Shown: positions 51,767 through 63,145 of the stretch, in pieces | How positions within the stretch are numbered: the first letter of the stretch is position 1 | How the letters are laid out: every line of letters starts with the position of its first letter | Source: Nautilus pompilius | Lineage: Eukaryota; Mollusca; Cephalopoda; Nautilida; Nautilidae | Reading direction: 5' to 3' | Length of the DNA stretch: 64,000 nucleotides | NCBI GenBank assembly: GCA_018389105.1 | Contig: JACATO010000304.1 | Location: 2,604,001-2,668,000 of the forward strand | Translations under genes and position numbers: made by a program | Notes under the pieces: generated by a model | What the model saw: the letters and a program-made list of their open reading frames with translations, nothing else | Told to the model about the DNA's origin: nothing | Database searches by the model: none

Positions 51767-52700
51767 TTGAAATGCGTTTTAACCAGTGAAGTGAAAATAG
51801 TAAATTTCATCAAGTCCAAGTCATTACAGTCACGTTTATTTGAAAAACTGTGTGAGGAGATGGGAAGTTTACACAGATCGCTTCCACTACGCACCGAAGT
51901 ATGTTGGCTCTCGAGGGGCAAACTGCTGACGAGGCTCGTTGAACTCCGCAGTGAAGTCGCAATGTTTCTGGATGTAAAAACGATTACGCAGAATCGCTGA
52001 GTGACGAGAAGTTTGTTCTGAAACTCACCTATTTGACAGATATATTTTCGAAATTGAATGAGTTGAATTTTACTTACAAGGAACAAACGGAGCTTGTATA
52101 TTTGCAGTACCTGATAAAATTCGAGCTTTCATCAACATTAAAGACCATAAGTATGATTGTTTCGAAACATTGGAAACCTTTATTGTTGAAAATGAAGTTA
52201 AACCAGATGATGATTTAGTCTCTCTGATAATTGCACACCTCGATTCTTTGAAAGAAAATTTTGATTATTACTTCCTTGAAGAGATGAAAAATTGTGCGAA
52301 AAAGCCTGGATTGCGAATCTATTCCAGAGCGATGAGGTGGCTACTGGAATATCCACGAAGGCAGACGAAGAACTAATCGATCTGTCCGAAGACACCTCGT
52401 TGAAAATGAAGTTTAATCGAAAAAAAATTGATGCAGTTTTGGCTTTCATTTCAACACACCCATCCAACTCTTTCTACCGAAACTTTGAGAGTGCTGCTCC
52501 CTTTCACGACTTCATACATGTGTGAAGTTGGATTTACAGCAATAATAGGAATCAAAACCAAATTTTGAAATAAGCTGCAATTATCAAACTCCTTGAGTCT
52601 GAAAATGACTCAAATCGATGTGGACGTCGAAGACATCGTCAGCAAAAACAGAAAACAAGCGCATTCTCCACACGTACCTCATTATGAGTCTGAGAAGTAA
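51767..52700 (+). pseudogene. hAT (ZBED5/GTF2IRD2-like) transposase remnant
   Basis: Several frames together read as the C-terminal half of a ZBED-family hAT transposase. The segment from 51767 has VNFIKSKSLQSRLFEKLCEE, then a glycine-serine stretch and TEVCWLSRGKLLTRLVELR, matching the conserved TEVRWLSRGKVL region. A middle segment (about 52170-52300) reads SLKENFDYYFLEEMKN. The segment from 52292 has EELIDLSEDTSLKMKFNRKK, a hallmark of this family. A further frame at 52494-52535 reads LLPFTTSYMCEVGF, the hAT dimerisation motif, followed by GIKTKF; the tail ends at TAA 52698-52700. At least three frame changes and internal stops show it is dead. The N-terminal part lies before the nested MITE and is poorly preserved; KPSPKQTRVREKRSQYRKC near 50854 may be its start. 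The reading frame before the MITE and that after it differ by one base. Confidence 0.85.
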
Positions 52701-52851
52701 ATTTATAAATTATGCAGCCAGCACAATAAACCTCTGATGTAAAATGGTTGTGTATTAAATTTAAAAAAGTAGTAAAGCGCCCCATTCACAGTATATGCTT
52801 ACAACCGGATGGGTCCCGGTCCATACAAGTCTGAGAACCACTGCTCTAGTA

Positions 52852-55800
52852 CACTAACTGTTTTGGCATCTCGGTGCCATTCATCCTCTGCTCCAGAGCA
52901 GCGCAGCGAAACAACGCTACGATTAGCATGTATTCAGATCTGTGAAGTGACTGCATTAAAAACATTTTGTTATTGAAAAATATATTCTGCCATATTTGAA
53001 CTATATTATAGAGAAGAAATAAACATGCAATATATTAACACACACACGATCTAGGTTTCCGCATGTTGTTGATGTACTTGAAAAAATCCTTTTCCCCTCA
53101 GCCGACCTCGACTACTTATAAAATGCAGTATGAATTTTTTTTCTGTTGATCGAAATATTTAACATTTTTTAAAGTTTGAATAATGAAAAAGAAACATTTT
53201 AACATTTTCTTTTAAGATATAACGGTTTGAAGCGAAAAAAATGGAATATTTACTACCTTCTCAAATGACCTCTTGTATTTTTAAGGCATCCTCTATTACA
53301 TTCTTTACACGACGACTCACCTGTTGTTTGTGTTTAGATTTCAAGTAACTTTCATTATCTAATAAAGTCTTACAATTTGCTTGATGGAGCTCGTTTTAAA
53401 TTTTGAAATTTTATACCGCTGCCGAAATTCTTCTGTGGCGGGTCTCTGCGAAAGATTGCACCGCACCCAGAAAATATTTGGTCCATACTGTCACCTTCCT
53501 GGAGGAAATTGTTTTTTTATAATGCCAGAACTTGTCGAATAACGTTGACTCTGACTGGACACGTATACTGCATACAGTGTACACGTCTCGTCATCTTTAG
53601 TTCCTTCTTTCAGAAAATATCGTTAATTTACCAACTGCTTTTGAAAACCTCAATTATTAAACACCTTATCAGTAATTATCCGCCACTACAAGTGTTTACT
53701 TTAATGTGAGAGATTTCTCCGTTTCCTTTTCTGACGCTTTGAATAAAACAAAGTTCTGCGAGATCACTAATTTATCAACCATATTTTGATATCCAGATCG
53801 ATTTACTCAACCTTTTCATCAATTAATCACTTTAATTATTTTATCTTTCCAATTAGTAACGCCACATTTTATCGCCGTCGGATTATGCGGTTAATAATCA
53901 CACCGCTTAGTCCAATGGCTAGTTTCCAGCATGGCGGACTGGAAAAAGCATCAACCATCACCTTCACCAATATATTAGAAGGAGGCCTGAGGTAAGATTC
54001 TCGTCGCCTACTTCAGCCATTGCAGGAACAGCGGATGTACCAATCAGTACATGTAATCACCATGAGTTGTTAAGATAAGACAAAGGTGAGTTAAGGCGAA
54101 GGAAACCATACAATGAGACAAATCTGACTTGAACAGCTTCGTCATGCACTTCATCAATTTACTTAAGCACGTGCTCAACACTTCGGATAATCGATTGGTA
54201 TGGGTGGGTTCTAACAAAATGCGATTAAAAATTGTCAATTTCTATGTAAAGGATCTATGATTATCGCCGTCCACTATACGGTTTGCAAATTGTTGTGCCA
54301 AACACTGTGACATATTTGGACATGGCAGCATCATAGTACGTGTTGCTAAGAATTCAACAGTCTGAAAGTAGTTTATACTCAAAATATGGCAACCCATCGG
54401 TATGTAATCTGCACCCAGTTATCTTTTATCTTTTAAAGCGACGTGTAGTGCCAAATGCCGTTCTATTAGGACAACACTCACCCCCTAAATAGCAAGTCTG
54501 ACACTAACTTTCTTTAAAGAGAAGTGTCGCTGTGCTTGACTGCCCATCCGGGTATCAAGCCAAACGATCAGGCATGCTTGGAATAAGTCTGGCCGGCGTT
54601 TTTGCCATTCTAATATCATACCGCGCAGAAATGCAACAGTAGAAAAATATCATGCCTGCAGTTTGCATACGAGACACACGTCTTTCGATTACCTGAAATA
54701 AAGAAAAAACAAAATTTTCATTGTTACAAGGTATATATTTGATATCAAGTAAATAATACGGAACGTTTTTTCTTTAAATTTTTATGGCAGTTGTTAAATA
54801 TGAAGTATTAATTAATTTTTCTGTGCTAAGCATATGGCATATAAAGAGATGGCCTTACCGGATACTAATTTTTGAAAACCCGGTGACGTCATTTAAAGGG
54901 GCGGAAATTAAACGATAAGCTGTGTTTATAAATCTTTAATAATGCTCAAACTCTATTTCTGCTAATTTCCACGTTTGTCTCGAGCGAGAATAGAAAACAT
55001 ACCTAGATGTCACGCTTTGAAAGAGTTTTAATATAAATTTAAAATTACAAGTACTTTTAAAGCATTTACGTACTGGGAACGACTGGAATAGATCAGTTAA
55101 TATAATTGTTTCCTGCATCCAAAAACTTTATCTCTTAAAGTAATGAAATCTGATTGTTGCGGATTTATTATTACTTTTTATTGTCACATCTCCATCATCT
55201 GAGGTACCAGGGAATATACAACAGCAACAACCAAATCAGAGAGATGAGAATCGTTCCTTCTATTAATCAAGGCCACCAGCTCTGCCAGCACCAGTAGCAC
55301 GGTAATCTGTGCGAATTCTGCTACAAGGCGGTTTTTTAACGCTTATCCGACTCATTCCTGCCCAGATATTTCACTATAACTACAAAGAACAGTGTTAATG
55401 TAAACATACCGCCGACAACGACAAAATCGTACAGAGCGAGTGACTTCTTCAAATTAGTGTTTTCCACCTGCATAGATTTCCTCCGCAAACACCAGATGCA
55501 GAAAGTAGCAGACTGCATTAACAGTTCAATGTGAAGATGGGTGATTAACGGATATAATTGAGGGTACCAACATTTTAAGGAGCTATTGGCAAAACTGCAA
55601 AGTAGTTCGAAGGCTAGATTATTTAAAGCCAGTCTATTGGATTCCATTAATCAATTTTTATTTCCTATGGTTAATTGAAAAGACGACCTTCAGTGTTGTA
55701 ACCCAAAGTACCGCAGAAAGTTTTAAATTAATGGACTCGCGCAGTTACCAAAACTATTTAGTTAAAGTTTATTTCTGGCTTCAAAATTAAACTTTCGGGA

Positions 55801-58567
55801 AGAGGAGTACACACAGGCACTTAGTTCAAATAACCAGGCGTAATTTTATATTAGATGAATCACCAAACTTACAGTTGCTGTGCATCATAAGCCATTGAGC
55901 GTCACGGAAGAGAGCCAAATAGTTTTGAATCTTGAATCACTTATTTTCTGAAAGGAAACCATTATTATCTCCAAAGACGTTCAACTAGGCCACACTAGGA
56001 AATTAAAGCCTTTGTAGCTTTTTTTTTGTTTTCGTGGCTGATTTCACGTTTATGACCAATTATCTTAGTACATTTTCTGAAAGGCATCCTTTCTCATTAT
56101 ATCTGTATCCTTAACACAACGTGAGATCGCAGTTGCCAGCACCTGCCTATTTCCAAAAATAGTGATTTATAAACTAGAACTATAACTTTTGAGACGGGAA
56201 TTATAATTCCTAAATCATTTTCTTCTTCTTCTGAAGTAAATGCAGAAACACAGTAAGAGATTACCATTATTCCATGCATCGTTATCCACCGTCAACGTAT
56301 TAATAAAAATTGAAATTTTCAGACGATCTGACATTTTGTTTTTCTATGCAACATTTGATTTTATGAGTTTAAAGTATTTAAAGTAGTCCGTGGGCGTAAT
56401 AAAGTGCTTCATTTGGCGGCCGACAGGTCATCTATGGAACAGAAAGGTTTGTAAATAAATCTTCATCCACACTTTCAGTATTTCTCTTCTCTTGCTGTTG
56501 CAGCTTTAAGGAATATGTGGAGAACTAACAGGAAAATAAACAGAAAACTGCATTCACTACATTCTGAAATAACTACGGCGGACCATCGACCTTGGTGATC
56601 TGTCTGTACTAAATAAGAAAGGACGATTCGAATCGCGCTGGCTTTTCATAAACGCAGATAAGTTAAGAGTGCGTGCACTACTAGTAACACATTCTCTTCA
56701 GAAACAATCTCGACACTATTGGCTTTTACATTTGAGATATATTTTAGAATTATTTTTATTAGCTCATATTTTAAATATTTCTTAAACCTAAAAAAAAAAA
56801 CAGATCATCTTTAATTTAAAATAATTGACAAACTTTGTTTTCGTGCCTCAGCTTTTATATAGAAGTCATAAGGGGAATCATATTTGTATTTCTGTTGATC
56901 CACATTAAATAACGAACATCGTATTTGTAGTAAAATTATTTTGCCAAATTCTAGTGTTTAATTCAAATCTCTGGTTATCTCTGTATTTGCTTTACTGTTG
57001 ATATTAGATACTTTTTCGTTTGGTGCAGGTATACTGTTTTAAAACATATAAGCATGATATTTTTCTTTACATCCTACGCAGCGGACACGTTATTAAGAAA
57101 CGGGTATTGACTTCAGAATCAACTTTTGAGTAGCCATCATTTGTATCCTTCAGTATAGATTGCAACCTAATAGAAACGCAATTTACATCCGACTTTGTCT
57201 CATTTACCCACTCGGTACATTCACTGTCGTTCTGATAGTTTCACGCTGTTAACAAAAAATGACAGGGTCAACAGACTGGGTCTGATTGCAATATCTAACC
57301 AGCCTGGACAAAGAGTGAGGAATAGTCATATGAAAACATTTTTCCTTTTGTTTCTTACGGACTATTTACTTTAATAAACGTATAGTGGTTATAATTAGCA
57401 TTAATATCAAAATACTTTTTTAAATTTCAGACTACTTCTATCTACTGATACAAATTGACAATTGATATAAAAGATAATTTTTATGTACACATTAAAAATA
57501 CAAGCACATACACTACTGTACATAAGTCAGCGACGATCTACATTATTAGCATTAGCTAATATTCCATATTATAGTAAATGTAAAGTACAGCTTAAAAGTT
57601 TATATGATAAACCAATTATGATCGTTTTCAAAGTTTAGTTATTAATACCTGATATGATCTTCCTCATTACGATATTATAAAATTAATATGGGACCGCTTT
57701 GATAGGGAGAGACATACAAGACAACCAGCAGCAACGAAAGAGATTAGAATGCCTACAAATATATTCCCTCGTCGTCTTCACTAACTGTAATCAAGCGAAG
57801 TCATTCATACCAGTTATTAATATACTTCTATTTTCATACATCTACAACTACACATTAAATAATATCTCATAATATATGAGTACTAATGTTATTGACAACT
57901 TACCATCAAATTATATGAAATAGTATCTGGTCGCAGACTTATGCAAACTAGTAAGAAGAAAAGAAGGCAAATTAAAACTATTATTTAAAGTGACAAGATA
58001 TAGAATATTCCAAAACAGTGAATGCTTGATCCATATTTTGTTTAATGAAATGTAGAGAATTTGTAAAACGTCATCAATTATCACCATTTTTAGTTATAGC
58101 CTCTCGAATTTAAAGTGACAGTCAAACAAAATGTTTCCTGAACTATATTTGCCTCCACTAAAAGAGTAAAGTGCTAAGATTTCTAATATTTTGAAGCAGA
58201 CCAGTAATGCAGAATTGTTCATTTGCATGCTACTTTCTGATAAAAATTACATCAAACAATGGTAATTTTAAAATATTAAATACATATAGAAGCGCAGATG
58301 TCGATGACACGAAGGTTATTGGAAATGCAAAATGAAGTATTGCAAGACTCGAGTCCGCACATTGACGCATGATGAAGATTGTGGCATCATTAAACGTCCC
58401 TTGATCATCATCATGATTTCTCTGCTGCAAAACCCAAAGTTTATACAACTTTCGTTGGCTTGAAAGCTTCCGCCATCTTTTCCCAGGAATCTCCTCGTTC
58501 AGCTATTCCTGCTGCTGCTGCAAAGTTGCATGATGGTGAAATGGCAAAGCTACCATCCAATTCACAT
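52852..58567. other. Non-coding DNA between the hAT and mariner elements
   Basis: Frames of up to 103 codons (55336-55647, minus) have no recognisable domain. No RNA gene or repeat is supported. Confidence 0.6.
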
Positions 58568-59800
58568 TATTAAATTGTTACAAATGTTTTGTCGGATTTT
58601 ATATTATGTTAATTTGGGGTTCATTTTGGCATACTTGTGAAGGTGTATGTAGATAAGTTATATATCGTATTGTAGCGCGTGCTTTGGCATACATTATGTA
58701 AAACCTAACTTTATAAAAATCGTAAAATGGATATTTGTTTCAGAGCTCTGAGTGAAGCATGGATAGAAAATATTTTCGTGCCATTTTACTTCACGAGTTC
58801 AAACTGGGCCACAAAGTGAGTGAGGCAACTCGTAACATTAAGAAAACATGGAGCAAGGAAACAGCAAATGAGCGCACAATACAATGTTGGTTTGCAAAGT
58901 TTCGATCAAGAGATGACAGCCTCGAAGATAATGAACGTAGCAGACGTCCTTCCAGCTGTGATGACAACCGTCTGAAAGCCTCAGTTGAAGCAGATCCAAG
59001 AAAATCAGTGTAAGCACTGCAACTGTTTCTCGGAATCTTGATGCAATCGAAGAGGTGAAAAGGCTTAACAACTGGGTGCTTCACGAGTTGAATGAAAAAC
59101 AACAAAATCATCGATTAGAGATCTGCTCTTCGCCTGTCATAAGTTACGTGATGAATAATTGATGCTTTACAACAATTGCAAACGATTTGCACAGTGGCTC
59201 GACAGAGACAAGGCGCCAAAACCACTTTCTAAAACTTAACTTCCACCCTAAAAAAATCATGGTCACTGACTAGTTGAATGCAACTGGTATTATCCACTGT
59301 AACTCCCTGCAAGTTGGCGAAACCATCACAGCTGAAAGGTACTGTCGTGAATTAAACGTTGTTCATCAGAAACTCTCCAAACAACAGCCGGTATTGGTGA
59401 ATCGAAGAGGCTCAATCCTGCTCCACGACAATGCTCATCCTCATCTTGCAAAAGTGACTCTTCAGAAACTGAACAGGGTGAGGTACGAAGTTCTCCCTCA
59501 CCCAGCCCATTCACCAGACCTTTCTCCCACAGACTACCATCTTTTCAAACACCTCGACAGCTACCTCCGTATGAAATCCTTCTCCAACCGAGCAGCAATT
59601 GAAACTGCCTTCCAACAGTTTATCGACTCCATAAATCCAGATTTTTTTCAAAATTGTATAAATGTGCTTGTAACTCGTTGGCTGAAGTGTACTGATTGTA
59701 ATGGAACAACTTACTTGATTAATACACTTCAGGTTCAACAAGGATATGAAGTCTCATTGTTGCGGTAAAAACCCCATAAAATATTTGTAACAACCTCATA
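58568..59800. mobile_element. Mariner element with paired terminal inverted repeats and TA ends
   Basis: The two ends are inverted copies of each other. The left end begins TATTAAATTGTTACAAAT at 58568. The right end, read as reverse complement from 59800, begins TATGAGGTTGTTACAAAT. About 26 of the first 33 positions agree. Both copies begin with TA, the target duplication expected for mariner. The span is 1233 bp, close to the usual 1.3 kb of mariners. The interior holds a recognisable but broken transposase. Divergence between the ends and the disrupted frame indicate an old, immobile copy. Confidence 0.88.
58759..59768 (+). pseudogene. Mariner transposase, frameshifted and with an internal deletion
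   Basis: The first segment (58759-59013) carries the helix-turn-helix region with EFKLGHKVSEATRNI, then ANERTIQCWFAKF and SLEDNERSRRPS, matching the N-terminus of cecropia/Hsmar1-type mariners. After DPRKSV the frame stops at 59011-59013. Homology resumes in another frame (VSRNLDAIEEVKRLNNWVLH), with about 14 residues missing. The first catalytic Asp is present (GAT, 59150-59152, in a D-E pair), but the next codon is a TAA stop where the family has Lys. YNNCKRFAQWLDRDKAPK follows, again with stops. The last segment (59274-59768) is intact: LLHDNAHPH holds the second Asp and HSPDLSPTDYH the third, with 34 residues between them, which defines the DD34D mariner group. It ends with WLKCTDCNGTTYLIN, typical of the C-terminus. 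The first Asp and the later block are in different frames, so no functional protein is possible. Confidence 0.9.
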
Positions 59801-61789
59801 AGTCGAAAGCCTCTTCAATTTATCAGAATAGATCTGGCTATGAGACGTGCATGCATTCCAAAGTTTGTAAATTTTCAACTTTGAAGAAAATAAGAATGCT
59901 TAAATTGATTGAAAAATGTTCATTTTGGTCGAGATAACAACAACTAAAATAAGTATAAAGATATGAACAAACGGCTGCAAGATATTACTGCTAGATAAAA
60001 TCCAGATAACACGATCGACTTTTACGAGGAATAGCTCATAACTTGCTTCACTTTTAATAATTTTAAATTTTTAGCACATTACTTCCCATCAGTTGTTATG
60101 ACAACCGTTTTAAGCTTTTAAACAACGCAACACTTATTTAAATAAATTTTAGTTTTGATGTTGATTATGGACCATGAAACATATTTTTTACATTAATAAA
60201 TTATTGCAGGGAGTGAATTAACCTCCACGGATCTGACTGCTGAAGTATTTCTGAGATGTTTGAATGTCCCCATCAGTTTAAAAATACGAGTGACCTCCAT
60301 GAAAGAAAATCACGCTTGATTCAATTGATGTATTAGGTTTTGGACCAATTAATAACATGCATTTATTTCATTTTACGAACTCCTACAATGCCTGCACTTT
60401 TTGAGGGCTTTACTATCTACTCTGTCCATTTTGGCATTACTTAGCAAACTACGTATGATTTAGTGTTGACGATTTTTCCAATTGCCTTGTTTTAATGAGG
60501 CGTTTACTGCTGTATCCAATTAAAGGGTTGCAATGATTGTAGATAATAAGATCTTACTTCAGAGCTCTAATGTACCAACTCAATTCTTAGTGTAGAATTC
60601 CTTTTGTAGATGATTGATGTCGAATTCCTCATATAGATGCGTGAGTTTTTCAGGATTATAATGCCATCAACCTTAATTTTATTCATGTGTTTTTTGCTTT
60701 ATCTGTATCGATCTTTGATATTGGCCTTTCATTTAACAAATGTGGAGCTAGACAGCTATTCATTAGAAAATTGCGTGCCAGATGTTTCATTTTATTTATT
60801 AAATACAGGAATAGAATTGAAATATTAATTCAATTTTAAAACATGAAATTAATTGTTGGAATTTGGGGAGCACTATTTGACTTGAACTTTATGAAACCAT
60901 ACCTGAAATCAAGCAAAACAGTTCAGAATTTTTAAAATAGTTAACTACATAAATGAAAGTGTCAAAATTTAATAAAAGTTAGTCATACATTTATTTTTTG
61001 CGAAAAAATATAATATAGTACGATTTATTTAAGCTAACTTTTATGAAACTCTTAGATATTTTGCGGTAACAGTGATAATAGTCTAATAATAATCATAAAA
61101 TTAATAAGCATTAACTTTTCAAAAAATGTCATATTTAAATTTAAAGCTTTCATTTCTAGAAAAATAGATTTTGCTTCTTTGTTTAAGGCGAACAAATTTA
61201 TATATAGATAGTAGTTTATCATTACATGACAACCTTTAAAGAAGACTAAAATTATGTTAAATATAGAACATTTTTTCTTTTATTATTTATACCAATTTTA
61301 CGAAGATTTTACGTAAAAAATTTTACTAATTTAAAATCAATTTATTTGTCGTGGCTGCTGTAATCGTGAACTCATTATTGAAATACAGCTTTAATATATA
61401 AATCAATTTATTAGTATAAACAGTTACGTGTATAATACACCTTGACGTGATAAACTAAACTGGATTTTCCCCTTACAAGTCTAATTCAGAATTACTCCAT
61501 AATATAAGAATCATTTATGTCTAAAATATGGCCTGAGGAAACAAAGTGTTGATATTTTGGGAAAATATTAAAGGTAAAATTATAGCATTTTTCCAGCATT
61601 ACTCAGCATTTTGTAAAATGTCAAGGGAAAAGTCGAAACTGGCTATAGTGAAGCAGATGGTGTGGTGTTAGATACATCAGATCGTCAGTATTTTACAATG
61701 AAAATATTTTATGTCCTGGGAATTCTATTGAGATGTTTAATGATAATTATGTGTAACATCTTGTACAGATGATTTCTTCACTTCTGAGG
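59801..61789. other. AT-rich non-coding DNA
   Basis: Nothing recognisable lies between the mariner and the Tc1 remnant. Confidence 0.65.
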
Positions 61790-62640
61790 CAGCTCACAAA
61801 AAACGAATACGCATCCGGGGTATGCGGACATCTTTGCTACTCGTTAAAGCTCTAGCCTGTCCAGCTGTACTCTGAAGAAAGTTTCTCCACACACCTCCCG
61901 ATTTGATCTCATATGCTATATCAGGCTCAAACCCAGATAAACGTTTAAACGAAAAACTAAATCGCATTTCCTGGGGATTTTTCCTATGTGCAGCCGTACA
62001 GTGAGTTCTGGCGCTGTCGTCCAAGACCATTGGTCGAGTACCAAGCGGTGGTCGTGAAAAGGAAAAATAATGGCAGACTTAAGGATTTTAACATTATTTT
62101 TTACTATTTAGAATTTCATACAGAGTAAAATAAATATAATAACCATAGACAGCATTCCAGCGACGTTTCCTTTATTATAAGTTTCTGTCAGTCGCCAAGC
62201 TTTTATTCGACTATCAACACAGAGTGGAAAAATTTTATCGAATAAATAGTTTTCTGAATTTCCTCAAATTACACAGGAAACGTTGAGTGGTCCAGCCAGG
62301 TCTGTCATTGTCAGTATAGTAGCCCAGGATCGTGGCACCCACGGCCATTCAATCAATATGTTGGACACTGATCTCGTAAACATATTGTTGTTGGTTCTCT
62401 AGAGGTTCTTCAAATTGGCACTAGCGAAAGAATTGTAGCGCACTTCATAAAAATCTTCCTGTTTTTTCTGGACTTTGTTTTACGTGGACGTCCACTGCAC
62501 CGATGTATCAACAGAATTCTTGTGAACATATTGTTCAGCAACAAGACAACTGATTGCAGAATGTAGATGGCAAATTATCGCCTCTATCCCCGCAGGAAAG
62601 CCAAGGATTTACACATGAGTAGATTGAGATATTATGCCTT
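61790..62640 (-). pseudogene. Decayed Tc1-like transposase
   Basis: Reading the minus strand, three blocks appear in Tc1 order but in different frames. First, GRPRKTK at 62493-62473 matches the linker between the two helix-turn-helix domains. Second, FPLCVDSRIKAWRL at 62230-62189, continuing TETYNKGNV to about 62162, matches the segment after the first catalytic Asp, with its DGR..vWRR..ERY pattern. Third, VLDDSARTHCTAA at 62027-61989 matches the second catalytic block, normally QDNARPHTA. Spacing is slightly shorter than in an intact transposase, so there are deletions, and frameshifts and stops separate the blocks. The element cannot be active. Terminal repeats were not located, so the boundaries are approximate. 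It lies about 500 bp upstream of the receptor exon. Confidence 0.6.
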
Positions 62641-63111
62641 TATTTTCGAATAACAACTCGACATGAATACGTCTTCGAAATACATCAAAAGTACGAAGTG
62701 TGCTGTACAGTAAACAGTCAAAATTTTAAAGATAAATTTACTCAATCATGAAAATGTTTTAGCATTGGCTAATTTGACTTATGTCAAATGATATCGGCTG
62801 TAATTTATCAAGTACATTGATAATTCTGTTACTAAAAGAATTCTTTAATCGTGCAGAAATCATAGATAATATATAACCATAAAAGATTTGTAAATGTCCA
62901 CACTCAAACTCTATAATTATTTTGATAATCTCTACTGGTTTTCCGCTTAAGTGACTAAAATACATACCTGGTATTTTAAATATTTCTAAGCGTTAAGCAT
63001 ATTTTTAGATCTTCGAGACCAGTTTCATTGGTGAGTCCACAGGGGTGTATAATTAAAACCTCACATTTAATGTTTTAGAATATAATTATTTTAAAGGTCA
63101 TAAATAAATTA
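62641..63111. other. Presumed intron immediately upstream of the receptor exon
   Basis: AT-rich sequence without domains leads into the pyrimidine tract of the receptor acceptor. If the acceptor is real, this is intron. Confidence 0.5.
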
Positions 63112-63145
63112 TCTTTCTCTTTTTCTTTCGCCTGTTTATACACAG
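63112..63145 (+). other. Splice acceptor (3' splice site) in front of the receptor exon
   Basis: A pyrimidine-rich tract runs into TATACACAG, ending exactly at 63145, one base before the receptor ATG. This fits a 3' splice site and suggests that the gene has at least one upstream, probably non-coding, exon. An ATG immediately after the AG leaves open that the annotated start is internal to a longer reading frame entering from an upstream exon. Confidence 0.6.

Larger units (their letters stand above)
50544..52843. mobile_element. ZBED-type hAT transposon, 2.3 kb, with TIRs and 8-bp target duplication
   Basis: The left end begins CAGTGGTTCTCAAAGTGTGG at 50544. The right end closes with GTCTGAGAACCACTG at 52843. 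These are inverted copies of the common hAT terminus. The 8-bp sequence CTCTAGTA occurs directly before the left end (50536-50543) and directly after the right end (52844-52851), the exact target-site duplication expected for hAT. The interior carries transposase remnants in its 3' half and a second, nested hAT MITE at 51416-51761. Removing the nested element leaves about 1.95 kb, shorter than typical autonomous hATs, and no intact BED zinc finger was seen. Confidence 0.93.
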
